A stretch of 64,000 nucleotides of DNA from Salvator merianae (GCA_003586115.2 QVOM02000025.1:83508561-83572560), one strand, 5' to 3'; shown: positions 11,255 to 23,598, counted from the first letter of the stretch. Notes: a model not told the origin generated them from the letters alone. Translations and numbers: made by a program.

Positions 11255-12745
11255 CACTACAAACACCATGCAAACTCTCACCATGTCAACTCCATTGGGC
11301 GGAGTTCTTTACCCACTTTGACAACAATGACTAAAAGTGCTTAGCTGATGCTTTCTCTCACTAGTCTTAATATCATGCTTCTAAACCCTCTCTGAACTCT
11401 ACTGTTCTTTCTCCATGACAAGTGGTACTGGTTGCGGTAGCTTTGGACATTCATAATCCTTTGCAGGAGAGCTGCATACTCATCTGCCTAAAGGCACACA
11501 GTATGATGGCCATACATCTATATTCACAATGATTAATGGTCTGTCTGCTAAAGACAAGCTTTACAAAATCCTGCAGTTTCATCGCAATTGCCTTACTGCT
11601 GAACATTTTGAGTTCTTACTGAAAAAAAATGTATTGGTGGCCTGATATGCACAAGAACATTAACATCTTCATCCATGCTTGACCTGTGTGCACCACAGCC
11701 AAAACTGTTTCTGCCAAAACTGAGGGAGTGTTGGAGTCTATTCCTACCCCTTCTCACCCATGGGAAATCATTTCAATGGACTTTATCACCAACCTTCCTC
11801 CTTCCTCTGGACTTACAGTTATTGGGACTGTTATGGATCATTTCTTCCACCGGGCTCTTTTCCCTTTCTTCAAGTAAATTCCCTCTGCTCCTCAATTAGC
11901 CAAAATTTTCATGGACCATATTTTTAAACTTCATGGAGTGCCTTCCAAAATCATCTCTGACAGAAGGACTCAGGTGACTGCTAAATTTTGGAAGTCCTTA
12001 ACTTTCCTTCTGAAAACTGACTTGTCCTTTTCCTCTCCTTACCATCCTCAATTAGACGGTGCCCCTGAATGTGTTAATCTGACTCTGGAACAATATCCTC
12101 TTTGTTTTACCAGTTTTCAGCAGGATGATACGTCAATATATTTGCCTTTAGCTAAATTTGCTTATACTAATTCTGGTGATGTGCAGGTCCCTTCTTCTGT
12201 AACTGACTGGGCTTCCTGTACAAATCCCTTTTGGTCCAAACTTCAAGCCAGCTTTCAACTCACTAAAGAGGCCCATAAGGCTGCAGCTGTTAAGTACCAT
12301 TCTCTGGGCTCTATACTCAGTTTATATTCCCAGTCATCACCTTAAATCTCCCCATCCCTTGAAGAAATTAGATTGCTATTTAATTGGCCTCTTATTAATC
12401 CAGTTGCTTTTTGTCTCAAATTACCAAGAATCTGAAATTCATCCCATTTCCCATCACAGCCTCCTGGGTAAAGAATTACCTCCCTCTCCTACCAGAATCC
12501 CCACCCATGTCATGGTTGGTGAACATGAATATTTTGACATTTCTGACATCCTGGATTCCCATATTTCTCATGGAAAGCTTCAGCACTAAGTCCACTAGTT
12601 AGGTTATTCTGCCTCTGAGCATTCTTGGGTTGATGCCGAAAATATTAATGCTAAATGTTGCTTCATGCTTTCCATACTCATTTCTCTGACAAATCTGGTC
12701 CCCAGTCCTCCCTTAGCCATGATGCATCCACATCTGGACTGGCGC
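11255..12745 (+). mobile_element. Ty3/gypsy chromovirus pol 3' half, decayed
   Basis: Frames in order resemble the end of RNase H (HWAEFFTHFDNND then LADAFSH near 11295-11365), an H2C2-like zinc region (FWWPDMHKNI with frame breaks near 11630-11665), an integrase core, and a chromodomain (EYFDISDILDSHISHGKLQH, 12530-12590, then a GYSASEHSWVDAENIN-like continuation after a frame change). The domain order is that of a chromodomain-bearing gypsy element. No flanking LTR was found. Multiple stops and frameshifts make it inactive. Confidence 0.8.
11686..12345 (+). pseudogene. Integrase core of the gypsy element (broken)
   Basis: Two frames, 11686-11877 and 11911-12345, carry the integrase catalytic core. 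The first D lies in SMDFITNLPPSSG, the second in IISDRRTQVTAKFW, and the glutamate in PYHPQLDGAPECVN. The canonical second-D motif is usually DRG; here it is DRR. A stop after PFFK at 11875 separates the two pieces. No function is expected. Confidence 0.75.
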
Positions 12746-12891
12746 ACAGCACCATTTTGGCATCCCATCCCAGGGTATAGCTTTGTCCCGTGTGAGCAAA
12801 GCATGCTAAGGAGGTGTAGGACCTCTGCTGGTCCTCACTAGCCTGCAGATGGCAGAGGCCTGGACAAGAACATGTTCCAGTCTAATGGCAA

Positions 12892-12940
12892 CAGTAGCGG
12901 CCAGTGGCTTTAAGCCTTGGTGTTCGCGCAAGTACTTTCT
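12892..12940. mobile_element. Single arm of a family H palindromic element
   Basis: CAGTAGCGGCCAGTGGCTTTAAGCC matches the outer arm of the H copies, but no matching inverted arm follows. A half-element left by deletion or incomplete insertion. Confidence 0.6.
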
Positions 12941-13017
12941 CCAAAAGTAGGTTATTGTGTAAGGTATTTAAAATGAGGGGAAAAAAACAATGAAAACTAA
13001 TTGATCTGGAAGTAAAT

Positions 13018-13047
13018 TGCTTCTCTCTCTCTCTTTCTCTCTCTCTA
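13018..13047. repeat. (TC)n-rich simple repeat
   Basis: TCTCTCTC with occasional TTTC interruptions. Confidence 0.85.
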
Positions 13048-14139
13048 TCACACACAGTCCAGACATCCTGTGTCAACATCTTTTTTCAAACTTAATCCCA
13101 TGTTATATCTTCAAAACAAACAAGTAAACAAATTCAACATTTTTTTTTGCTAGCAATGTTACGAAAATATTTTGTTTTACAAGGCCACCCCTGAATTCTC
13201 ATCTTAGAATATGTAGTAAAATTATTAGGAGCTTTCCTTGGAATTTTCTTTGGAAACTCATTGCTGGCCTCCTTTAATTGGATTTTTCCATTTCTCTGTT
13301 CCTCATTAAAAAGCCATTTTCAGCTAACAATAAATAACACATCCTCCAATTGTTGCTATTAATTTTTCCAGCGCAACCCATGGGATAGAGTTAGTGATGT
13401 GCAGAAAACGCCTCAAAATAAATCCTCGTCTTTAGACTTTAGCAAAATGCATCCCATAAGAACCTGCAGGCTTATCACCACACTCAGAAGACTGGGGTGT
13501 CCGTAGCAGCTCTGCTGCAGTTTTGGTTTTCCAACAGGCCAAAGCAAGCACAGGCTGATAGTACCTTTTTTGCTAGAGGTCCAAAGAGAGGGCTTAAAAA
13601 AATGACAGCTGACCAGTTGTCCCAGGCATGTCTGGTATGGCTGGCTGCTGAGGTTGGTGTTTATTGCTGCTCAGCGGTATTTATTATCATTGGTCTCAAT
13701 CTGCACTGTATAGGCTTCCTTTGCCAGGAGTCTGCTCCATCCAAATAGGTGTTGGGGGCCAGCACTTTACATTTTTCCATTGTTTGCGAAAGGCTGGGTC
13801 TTCCACTCTACAAAGGCACTGGCCTCTATATGGGTGCCTGGGGCTGTGTGTGAAGTGCCATGATCACCGCTGCAAAAGATGCTTTCATTTCTCTGTTTTG
13901 GAGCACGGAGATGGCATTACAAGCAGTGACCCGAGGCCCTACAGTGAGGACAGAAAATCATGCCCTGCAGAACAACTAAACCCACAGGGAGGGCAAAGTG
14001 CTTGCCACAAGGTGCCTGTTGCCGCCATGTATGGAGATATGTTGGCAAAGACACCGTTTTAAGGTGCCTCCACAGGTAAGTGCAGCCTAAGACCCAGCTT
14101 TTCACTGAACTTCACCTTTAGAACAGACGGTGTGTCTTT
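13048..14139. other. Intronic stretch, no feature recognised
   Basis: Open frames across 13497-14062 show no family signature and lack splice context. I see nothing annotatable. Confidence 0.4.
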
Positions 14140-14535
14140 GGGCCTTTTCGCACTGTCCACCTTAGAATGCAGTGCGGTGGCCATCCACACTGTGAGGACT
14201 AGAACAGCCCAGAAACAGGCTTCCAGCAGTGGCTGTGGAAACTTCCAGCCACTGCCATGGCAACAGGGGATGCAGCACATGAGTGTGCAGCCACAGTCGT
14301 GGCATGGCGTGGCATGGCCTGCAATGTTTGCACCCAGAAGTAGATGGAAACACTGCATACCGAGAGCAACCCAGTTGCTCCCTGTACAGCTATGGACAAT
14401 ATTTTAGTTGTCCACAGCTGGTAGTGATCGGGAGCATCTTTAGATGCTCCCAGTTGCTAGGGTCTCCGCAAAATGCGGATGCACTGTGCTAGTGAGCATC
14501 CAGACGTTCACTAGCACCAAAGTGCGAACAGGTCC
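14140..14535 (-). mobile_element. Family A MITE (copy A7)
   Basis: GGGCCTTTTCGCACT at the left and AGTGCGAACAGGTCC at the right. Orientation is reversed relative to A1-A3: the CTAGTGAGC hairpin is at the right. Part of the AGAATGG palindrome is lost, leaving the single arm CCACCTTAGAATG. Confidence 0.8.
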
Positions 14536-14594
14536 TGTGTACGTCTGTATGAGTGCATGGGTGCTCTCTTTATCACACACTTTGGGATTTTTAT

Positions 14595-14737
14595 GGCTCT
14601 TTCTGCACTGGGTGTTATTCTAGATCATATCCTGGAATAGGGGCCTGAATGGGGCCTGCCACAGTCTGCACTAGCATGTAGATGGCAGGGCCATATTCTG
14701 GATATAATCCAGAACAGCGTCCAGTGCAGAAAGGGTC
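14595..14737. mobile_element. Family B MITE (copy B1), TSD TAT
   Basis: Inverted ends GGCTCTTTCTGCACTGG and CCAGTGCAGAAAGGGTC, flanked by TAT on both sides (14592-14594, 14738-14740). At 143 bp it is a shorter version of the 180-bp copies at 38145, 54332 and 62916. Confidence 0.85.
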
Positions 14738-16645
14738 TATGTTTAATGTTTTCCACATATTTTCTACATCACTGTGACTCCATTTTTACTGCCCCATTCC
14801 TGGGAACCTAAACAGAAAATTGGATAAGCATCATCACCAATCAATAAAAGAAGAGTTTTCTGGATTTCTTTTCTTTTAATCTCATGTGCCAAAAATTTTG
14901 TGTAGTGCGCTATATATAGTTTGGGTAGGACTTGTGATGTTTGCCATTCTGCCTCAAGGAAGGGCATATTTAAGGCTGGTCCTGAACATATTCTAGATGT
15001 ATTTATCTGTTATTTTCATTTATGATCCCCTCTTCACTTGAATGATTTGCCCATGCCCTAGAAAAATACGTATTCTGGTTTCAGTAGTTTCCCAATTGCT
15101 AGAGCAAATGGAGGAAGAACACACACAGATGAAGTTATGTGGAAGAGGGTAAGATTTTCTAGCTCAGCTACAGACCTAAAAAGGTACCAGCTGGTACAAC
15201 CCAGCAAGGACATTTATCACTGCAGATGGGTATATCTGATGGCCCTGTGAAATCTACCCTTCCCATAACATGGCCAATTTTCCCAGCCATATATACCGAC
15301 ACCTATGGGGCATCACTGTCAGAAAGATGTTCCTTCCCTACAGAATAAGACTTCAGAGGCAGAATTCTAATGGCTCCTTGGACTTCCCAGCCAGACATTT
15401 CCCCTTTCCTCTGCAGGCTAATTTGTTTCTCAGCCATGAGAACTGCTTTTGAAAACACTCAAAGCACTTGACTCTGGATAAGCAGGATGGCCTTCCCAGA
15501 ATCTCATCCATCCTTCCTTCTTTCAAGCCCCTGACACCTAGACAGCTTCCACACCACACACCTCAGATCACTTGATCCAGGCCAAGACTGGGGCATGGTG
15601 GCATGCAACAGGGGCTGCTGTGTTGTGGCCCCATTCAGACTTCTGGAAGCCAATGATCAATGGGCCATTTCCAGAGTCCAGTAAAATGGTGGATGGTTGG
15701 AGCAGCCTAGAGCTCAGAAACACTTAGAAGCCCACTTTAAAGTAGTCTCTCTCATTGAAATGCTTTCCAGTGCAACTTTTATCCTGAGGAGTGCTCCAAG
15801 CTAAAGGCATGGTCTCCTGGGGACTGCTCTGGAAAGCAGCTGCTAGGCTGGTCCAGATGGGCCACGTGGAAGCTAATGCCTTAGGGTCTCAACGTCTGCA
15901 GTCAAACCAATATGTGGAATCAATTTTCTGCAAATTGAGAAATGAGACCCTTCCTCATTATGCATGAGGTATGGTGGTCCTACTTGTTCACAAGGTCTGG
16001 CTGTCACTTTTACAGCTCTCCCACCCCAGGGGCAGTGATATTCTAACTGGCCTCTCTACTTGGGATTTTGAGATTCACAAGGGATTCCAGGAACACCATC
16101 TGAAAGTTTTTTCTCATGAAGTCTAAAAGGGTATTTCCTCTTTGCCGGTAACATTTTTGCTCATTGCTAAGAGCAAGTAACAGAATGAGCAAACTGACAG
16201 AAGGCGATTGCTTACTGACCTCTGTCAATGAAACTGTTTAACTAAGGACTCGCCATGCCCGTAATCCCTGCGACATGAGAACGATCCAGTTTGTGACCTA
16301 CTTGGAAGCCAGTCAAAAGGCCAAAAGGCTGCACAGTAAATTGGATGATCTACCACAACATCGGCCTTTCTGGTGGGAAAAGGCCACAAGCCTCTCTGTT
16401 ACTGCTTTGGCAAAAGAGTGACTCCATGCTCTGGAGAGGGACACAACTTATGCAAGCAATTGGCAAGGCATACTGTAGCAACAGGGATACCTCAAGGATT
16501 TGGGGCACCGTACATAAAACGGATATAATGTCAGTGACCCATAAGAGTGCTACATGGGGAGAACCAAAACTTTGAGTCCCAATCAGGCTATATTACAGCA
16601 AGTCCCACAGTCTGCATGTCTTATTTATATGAAATATATAAAGTG
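14738..16645. other. Intronic stretch, mostly unique
   Basis: No exon, LINE or MITE recognised over about 1.9 kb. Frames near 15270-15559 lack family signatures. Confidence 0.45.
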
Positions 16646-16815
16646 CAGTGGTGGCCAGTGGCTTTAAGCCCGGGTGTTTGCGACCCACGTGAAGCGCGCC
16701 ATGGCTGTTTGCAGGGCCTCTGAGGCAGTACAGAGGCCCGGAGGCCCCGCAAACAGACATGGCATGCTTCACGCGGGGCGCAAACACCTGGGCTTAAAGC
16801 CGCCGGCCACCACTG
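16646..16815. mobile_element. Family H palindromic hAT-type MITE (H2)
   Basis: CAGTGGTGGCCAGTGGCTTTAAGCC at the left pairs with GGCTTAAAGCCGCCGGCCACCACTG at the right. Flanks are ATAAAGTG and ATGAAGTG, an 8-bp TSD with one mismatch. The inner arms are GGGTGTTTGCG...GCGCGCCATGGCTGTTTGC and its near-complement. Confidence 0.9.
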
Positions 16816-16889
16816 ATGAAGTGCACTTCTGTTCAATTTGGTAAATTCAAAAAAGCTTGTAATTTAAGGAAGCTGCCGAGTTCATCAAC

Positions 16890-17345
16890 TCAGTCTGCAT
16901 CCAGGCAGGGAGTAAGAAACCCAGGATTATCCTGGGGCTATGTTGGGACTGCATATAAAGCCCTAAACACTTGTCACCATGGTACCTTAAAGAACGCCTC
17001 CCCCCTTATAACCCCGGAAGAGCCTTGTGACCATCTGGAGAGGCTTTACTGCAGGTTCCATGTAATACTGAATGTCACCTTATGACAGCTCGCAGTTGGG
17101 CCTTCTCAGTGGTAGCACCTTCCTTTTGGAATGCCCTCCTTTCTACTGTTCACTTACAACATACAGGCACCTATTTTTTACACAAGCATTCCCCATGTGA
17201 AAGCTGCCCCCCCCCCCCGGTCCACTGAGTTTTTAATTTATTTTAAGTGCTATTTTTACTTTTGTTTTTAATGTTGTAAACCGCTTTGAGATTTTTTCTT
17301 TTTTTTTTAATGGAAGGTGATATGAAAATAAATAAATAAATAATA
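16890..17345 (+). mobile_element. L2-like LINE 3' end
   Basis: A KALNTCHHGTLKNASPLITP frame at 16950-17020 is followed by a GGCCTTCTCAGTGGTAGCACC block and the tail TGTAAACCGCTTTGAGA...GATATGAAAATAAATAAATAAAT, typical of L2-clade 3' ends. Contains a C13 run at 17207-17219. Confidence 0.7.
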
Positions 17346-17679
17346 TTGGAATAATATTATCAATCAGCAGTGACCAAACAACTGTGCTTGTTTTTGCTGA
17401 TTGGGGTCAAAATCCACATCATCTAGAAAACCTGGTGAAGCCTGCTTTGGATAATGGTGCTCAAAGGCAAAAGATACAAGATATTCTTCTATGCACATTA
17501 CATTTGTGAGGCCCTTTCTTCACCTGTCTTCTATTATGGAAGACATATAATTTAGGCTGTGATCAGAAACAGCAAAAAAAAAAAAACATCTCTGAGGTCT
17601 CTTAGTGAAGGATCTGAGGTGGGATTGTTCACACATCAGTCTGCCCACCCACCCACTCATGAACATTCTAGGGTAGAAG

Positions 17680-17945
17680 AGGTGGATTAGAGAAGACTTG
17701 GGAATACAAGTGCCACACACTGTCTCTCTGAGGTGCCTCTGAGGCGCCCCTTTCGTTATGTCTGATCACGGTCTTAGAGAAGGTTGGGGACACGAGGGCC
17801 ACACACTGTCTCTCAAGGTTTCTCTGAGATACGCCTTTTATTATATCTGATCACAGCCTTACAGAAGGCTGGGGACACAAGGGATGCACACTGTCTCTCT
17901 GTGGCACCTCTGAGGCGCCCCTTTTGTTATGTCTGATCACAGCCT
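17680..17945. repeat. ~86-bp tandem repeat, about three units
   Basis: ACACTGTCTCTC recurs at about 17716, 17802 and 17888, each followed by a GAGGCGCCCC- or GATACGCC-type block, TTATGTCTGATCAC and GTTGGGGACAC. Period 86-87 bp with about 80% identity between units. Non-coding minisatellite. Confidence 0.85.
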
Positions 17946-19327
17946 CAGTGGTCCATCAGACTGAGCCGTTCTCCTGCCATACAGTTTCAAAACATGCAGA
18001 AATGCATGTTAAAATATATCCTTCAAGGCAGCCTGTTCCCTCCTGTTGCTGCTGAACTAACAACTCTCACCATTCCTTGTCATGGGGGCTAAATGGGAGT
18101 TGTGCAGCATACTCTGGAGGGGGTCATAAGCTGGACCACCCTGCTTTAAGTGTAGAGCATGCACAATGCATTTCTGTCATGAATAAGCATGTGTCTCTTG
18201 CAAAAGGTGAATATAATAGATTTATATACTAGATTTAAGGGCATATAAAACCAAAACAGGCTCATTTATCCATCACTACTTTGGCCAGAACATTTGTGGA
18301 TCTATGCTTCTAAGCTGTGGCCAGTTATTTTTATGTTTATTTGTAGCAGGAAAAATAAAGGGTTAAGAGGAAGAACTATTGCAAGTAGCTTCCAGCTGTG
18401 GCTACAAGAGGGCTAGAAAAACGAATACTACACTGTACTAACATCCACCTTTTTCCTACTTTGTGCAATAAGCAAGAGAACAGTGATATATCTCATCTTT
18501 GTGAAGACTGGTGTGAGCGCCTTGTATCCTTTCCAAGCAAGACTGCAAAAGAAAACTCCCGCATTTTGTCCAGACAGATGTAACCCCAAGCTGACACACA
18601 TTTATGCATACGCACACATTCACAGGCTTAAAATACTTGACAAGAATTAGGCAAGAAGCCATCACTGATAGCAAGAGAAGTTCCTTTCAACACAAACATA
18701 CCCTGCAGGGTCAGGCTGTAAGATCCAGCTACGCATTGCAGGCCAACTTACGCACGTTGACAACCTTTCACAAACACGTAAAATGCAGCCCCCTGGGAAA
18801 CCTTCCCATACTGCCCATGAGTCACTTGCATGTCGCCTCCCAGTGCGTTTAGTGGCTGGTTACTATGATATTATATTCAAGAGAAACATGATATTTTCTG
18901 CCTTCGAGTTATCTATTACGTGGCCTGATTGAGGGGTGGGAAGAGATCTCTGACGAGAGAATTCCCAGGGAACATTAACATGGAATTCACACTACGCAGA
19001 GAACTAATCTTCCCAGAAAGGAATGGACATACTGAATAGTACACCGGAAGTAAAATAAAATCTGTCCACCAAGAGACGGCAACTTCAATGGTGCATTATA
19101 CGGAACCTTAATTCTCTTGCAGAGAGATGCACATGGGAAATAATATTTTGGAACTGTTATTCGCAAAGATGTGGGAATAAGGATGTAATTATATACAGTT
19201 GGTAAGAGTGGAGGAGAACTTGTAGGCTGAACGTTTCTCCCCCCAGCTCCTGACCCCAGCATATTCATCAACCACACGCTGAGTGATAAAAGAAGTGGTC
19301 TCACGAGAAATTATTCTTCTTAACATC
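17946..19327. other. Intronic stretch, mostly unique
   Basis: An inverted copy of the dispersed ACAACTC...-type repeat may lie near 18030-18150. The 105-codon frame at 18987-19304 (minus) has no recognisable domain. Confidence 0.4.
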
Positions 19328-19525
19328 TGAATCAGAAGAGGTTGTGGACATCCTGAACTGGTGCCTGGATGCAGTAATAGGCTGGATGAAAGCCAGTAAA
19401 CTGAGGCTGAATCCTGACACCTTGTGGGTAGGAAGTTCCTGAGATTGAGAATGAGGAGTTTTCCTATTCTAGATATGGTTGTTTTCCCTCAGAAGGATTA
19501 GCTATGTAGTCTGGGCTAGAGATGT
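19328..19525 (+). mobile_element. L2 LINE ORF2 internal fragment
   Basis: The plus-strand frame reads LNWCLDAVIGWMKASKLRLNPDTLWVGSS, matching the pattern after the L2 reverse transcriptase core (..WM..NKLRLNPDKTE). No flanking LINE sequence remains. Confidence 0.7.
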
Positions 19526-19929
19526 GCTGAACTAGTTTGGCTCATTCGCAGTTCACAGCAAATAGATATGAATAGATATGAAACTGTCAATGAGCAAGCA
19601 AAAGAATGGTTGCAAGACAGTCAGTTTTGGGTTTCGTTGCAACCCTGGGAAAACATGGAATAAATCTATCAAATTTACAGCAAATATTCTAATTAAAATA
19701 AATTGGTATAAGATGTTTTAACATTAGTATAAGACCTTAGTTTTTCATTTCCAAGGTTAATCTAAACTATGATGGAAATGTGAGAACATTCTCAGGTTCC
19801 TTCTTTCATTCACGTAGAAATATGAAGAGGCACAAAAATATTGGAATCTGATCTTTTCTGTAGGGCAGCAAGTTTTAGAAGTTCCTCTTGATTGTCCCCC
19901 TGTATCTTTCTCAGATTTTGTCAGAGTTA

Positions 19930-20310
19930 GGGCCTTTCAGCACTGAAAGGCCGGGACCTGAACCAGTGCGACTGGACAAGCAGGGCCTGCCGGCTCGGAC
20001 CACAGCAAGGTGCTGGTTCAGACCAGGCCCCACATCATCTGCAAAGCTCACATGAGCTTTGGGGCCATCTTCTGAAGACTCCGAAGGGTTAGGAATGGAA
20101 CTTCCCAGCCTCAGAGTCCTCGGCGAACCCATTTTGATGCTACGCCTTAGTGTCCCACCAAAATGGATACCCCAGTAGTCCGGAACAAGGAGTGCTTTCT
20201 GCGTTCTGGACTAGGCCTCACTGGGTGGCTGGTTAGACCTCAATATTGAAGTCTACTACTGATCCAGATCGAGGGCCTCTTGATCTAGGTCACACTCAGT
20301 CCTTTGCAGA
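19930..20310 (+). mobile_element. Family C DNA-transposon remnant (copy C1)
   Basis: Starts GGGCCTTTCAGCACTGAAAGGCC. It shares AAAGCTCACATGAGCTTTGGGGCC and GGGTTAGGAATGGAACTTCC...CCTCAGAGTCC...CCCATTTTG with copies at 32950, 37785, 46321, 51085, 56500, 58590, 61110 and 61926. Internal segments are themselves hairpins. Confidence 0.65.
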
Positions 20311-21878
20311 TGCAGCATACCAGTGGTAACCAGGGCCTCGTGTATTCTGCATTCATGTCCATAAGGGAAGCCCATGGACCCCTTTCTGATTCTTCCTAAG
20401 CAGCAGCGTAGAAAGACCCTTAGTTTTATATAGGATTCTTGCAACAAGGATCTGTTACATGCACAGATGGAACTCAGTATCCATCCCCTAGTCTGAAGAT
20501 AGGATCTTAAAACTTTAGAGGTAGCCGTCTTATTCCAAATTGCCTGGACTGCTGAAACACCAATCAATAGAATGATTAAAAAGATCCTGGGAAATTTTCC
20601 TAGTCAGCATCTGCACAACAAGGATAAGGCACCTGGAAAAGCTAAAGGGGCATGATGAACACTGGTTCCTGCTCCCACTGGACTTTGCAGCCCAACTCAG
20701 AGGGGTGGAAACTGCCCTCAAAAGCATCTTTCCTGCAGGGTGCAGAAAATGATTCTTAGGAAACTCTTTGCCTCCACCATCAATATTGTTGTTGGTGGTG
20801 TTTGCCAATTACCTGGGCTGATGTTCACCTGTCTGGTAGACTCCATACTTAAAAACATTCCAAAACAAAAAAACTAACCTGTAGTATATTTGGCTATTTC
20901 CACACAGCATAAATTGGTGCACAGTGTGCAAGGCTGATCTTGGCTTGGATCAAATAATCTGGGCCAAGATTAATGGAGGCCAGGAATCCACTCCAAGAGC
21001 TGTCTGCATTTGTGCAGCCCATCCCAGCCCAACTTTGAAAGTTGGGGAACAAAAGTTCCCAGCCTCTGCATTTGCTGACTGGGGACATTTTTGCCAGGCA
21101 CCTAGAAACAGCCCCCTTCCAGGACCATTATGGGAGCCTGGTGAAAAAGCACTGGGCTACATGTGCTGGGTAGAGCAGACCAGCTGCTTAATACTCTCTA
21201 CACATTCCGACCTGGGTTGGCCTACTAGCAGGGAATAGATCCAGCAGTATTTTCTTGCTGGGGTCTTCTCCTCATCCTATGGAGACACAGTGTTCCATGG
21301 GAAGCAGGCTTCCCAGTAGACCAGTCCACACTGCAAACAAGGGGGCTTCTAGACTGCTCCAGGAGCCCAGAGAAGTTGCTGCCCAAGTCCTTACATCTTT
21401 TGCCTAAACTTTATTTGCAATTCACTTCAGCACCCATTCCGGATAGTATGTTATGACCGAGGATGAAAGGGTATGTCATGCGTCAGCCCACTTCCCCTAA
21501 GAATCAGGATCCCAGTTGTGCAAAGGGGCCGTTCACATGCAACATGTGCCATTGGGTCTCAATGCTAGCCATTAATAGGATTGTTAGAGCACCTACTGCC
21601 ATGTCACTGCAAAGGGCAATTTTCTGTGCATTTGAGGAAAACAGTTCAGATTGTTTTGTGCCATCTCTGAAATGGAGCATGATATGGTGGGTTTAGCCAC
21701 TCCAGATGCATGGGTGTGTGGCCGGCTGGCACAAATGTGAATCTTGCCCCACCATCTTCCTCTGCTTGACCCTCTTTCTGTTATCATGTAGATATGGGCA
21801 AAGGGGAAAAAATAGTAAAAGCATTTCCTCACTGCCTGGCCAGTGTACCATACTAGCTGGAGCACCAGCTGAAACCGA
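20311..21878. other. Intronic stretch with unclassified GC-rich remnants
   Basis: 20900-21250 contains TCTTGGCTTGGATCAAATAATCTGGGCCAAGATTAATGG-like inverted motifs and blocks similar to 10745-10870. No exon recognised. Confidence 0.4.
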
Positions 21879-22264
21879 GGGCCTGTTCACTCTTAGATAC
21901 GTGCTTCTGCATTTCAAGGAGGCCCTAGCAATCAGGAGTGGCTATGCCCACTCCCAATCCTCTACCAGCTGTGGAGCACAAAACTGTGCTCCACAGCAGT
22001 ACTGGGAGCACTTAGACTGTCACCAGTATGCAGCATTCACACCTACTTCCTGGTCACCACGGCAGCAGCCAGATGTTTCCCCAGCCAGATGTTTCCCTGG
22101 CCACTGTCATGGCAGGGTGGTTAGCATTCACACTGCAAGTGCTGGAAGCCTGTTTTTGGGATGTTCCAGGACACACAGTGCAGATGGCCGCCACACCACA
22201 GAGACTGTTCCACCTTGAAATTTTTGGATTTGAACATTCCAAGGTGGAAAACGCAAAAAGGCTC
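21879..22264 (+). mobile_element. Family A MITE (copy A8)
   Basis: GGGCCTGTTCACTCTTAGA to ACGCAAAAAGGCTC, with the GGAGCACAAAACTGTGCTCC hairpin and a CCTTGAAATTTTTGGATTTGAACATTCCAAGG hairpin. Flanking CGA and CCA differ by one base. A 12-base direct repeat (CCAGATGTTTCC) inside is a local duplication. Confidence 0.8.
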
Positions 22265-22267
22265 CCA

Positions 22268-22450
22268 GGAGTTTCTGGATTCAAATCCCCTCTCTCCGGT
22301 GAAAGTTCACTGGGTGACTTTGGACCTGTGGCAACCTCTTTGTCTAACTTACCACAACGACCTGTTGTGGGGATAAAATGAAGACAAAGAGAATTGGTAC
22401 GCAGTATCTTTAGCTTTTTGAAGAAAATATGAGATATAAATATTATAAAG
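22268..22450 (+). mobile_element. MIR/CORE-like SINE, 5' truncated
   Basis: GGATTCAAATCCCC resembles a B box. It is followed by TCACTGGGTGACTTTGGACCT, the CORE-like TAACTTACCACAACGACCTGTTGTGGGGATAAAATGAAGA and an LINE-like tail ending GAGATATAAATATTATAAAGG. It abuts MITE A8. Confidence 0.7.
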
Positions 22451-23405
22451 GACCAAGGACTGATAACAGCATACATGACTAACAAGGATGTTAAAGAAGC
22501 ATAGGATTTATTAAATCCTCAAACAGCCTAAAGGGTGGGAAAAATGCCAACCTCAGAATCAAATATTTTGATAAGTTTCCAATCCATCGAGGGAAAGGAA
22601 AAATGCAAAGAACTGCTTTAGTGATCCTGTCATTTCCACTGGCGACAGCAAACTTGTTTTTGGATGATTTCTGCTGTACGCAAATATTTGTGTGTGGAAA
22701 AATTAGAGTGAGAAACCACAAAATACTACCCCAGCTTGTGGAAATGATGCTGCCTCTTTCTGGCGGCAAATGAGCTGCTGCCTGCAAATCCCTCTCTCTG
22801 CTACCAAGAAAGAAGCATAAAGCATTGCAGCCCTTTAAATATATTATTTTATGTGCACAGCAACACACACTGCACGTGAATGTGCACGCACACACAAAGA
22901 CACACACACAGAGTGGTAGGCAGATGGTTTCTGTTCATCTGAATAGTTATTATTCTGATATTTTCCTTCAGATTCATGTGTTCTTATTGTGCCCCAGTCT
23001 GCCTCTCTTCAAACATCCCTCAGTTAATAGAAATTTCATTTTTGATTGTGGAACATCTCATGCGTTGTATTGGCAGGAATACTAGTTGCCTTTGATTAAG
23101 TTTTACTCCTAATTTATCAAATGTTAAAAATTTTCACAGACAACTCCAATATAAAGATTGGTCCCTTAAGGACTCTGCACCAGCTCTGCTTTGGGCCTAC
23201 TGTACTTTCAGGCAAAATCCACACAGGGCCTTAGTGGTGCTGCAGGACTGCTCTGATGGTGCAGCGGCCAGACATCTGTGCATCCCAGCTGCATCACAAG
23301 AGTGCTCCCAGAGCACAGGATACACCTGGATCTGCACCCTGAGAGCACTCACTGCACCATAAGTTCTTGGTATACAAGCCGAGCAATGGAAAGATCTTTC
23401 ATAGC
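22451..23405. other. Intronic stretch, mostly unique
   Basis: Includes a CA-rich tract at 22859-22912. The 138-codon minus frame at 22491-22907 shows no family signature and is low-complexity at its N-terminus. Confidence 0.45.
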
Positions 23406-23598
23406 CAGCAATGGTTCATCGCTTTAAGCGTGGGTGTTTGCATGTCACTGGAAGGGGAGATTGCTGGCCGCGAGGTCTGCATTCTTCTGCAGCAGGCCAC
23501 TGCAAGACCCACCCAGGGAAGGGTGTGTTTTTGCGGCTAGCGATCTCCCCTTCCAGCGACATGCGAACACCCACGCTTAAAGCAACGAGCTGTCACTG
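23406..23598. mobile_element. Family H palindromic hAT-type MITE (H3), perfect 8-bp TSD
   Basis: TTCATAGC flanks both ends (23398-23405 and 23599-23606). Outer arms are CAGCAATGGTTCATCGCTTTAAGCG and CGCTTAAAGCAACGAGCTGTCACTG. Inner arms carry TGGGTGTTTGCATGTC(A/G)CTGGAAGGGGAGAT and its complement, a stem different from H1/H2. Confidence 0.9.

Noticed and set aside
18987..19304. 105-codon minus-strand frame as a host exon
   Set aside because: No recognisable protein family or convincing flanking splice pair; probably chance.
22054..22485. 143-codon minus-strand frame and overlapping 170-codon plus frame (21706-22218)
   Set aside because: Both fall in MITE A8 and the adjoining SINE; the apparent peptides recur wherever family A occurs.
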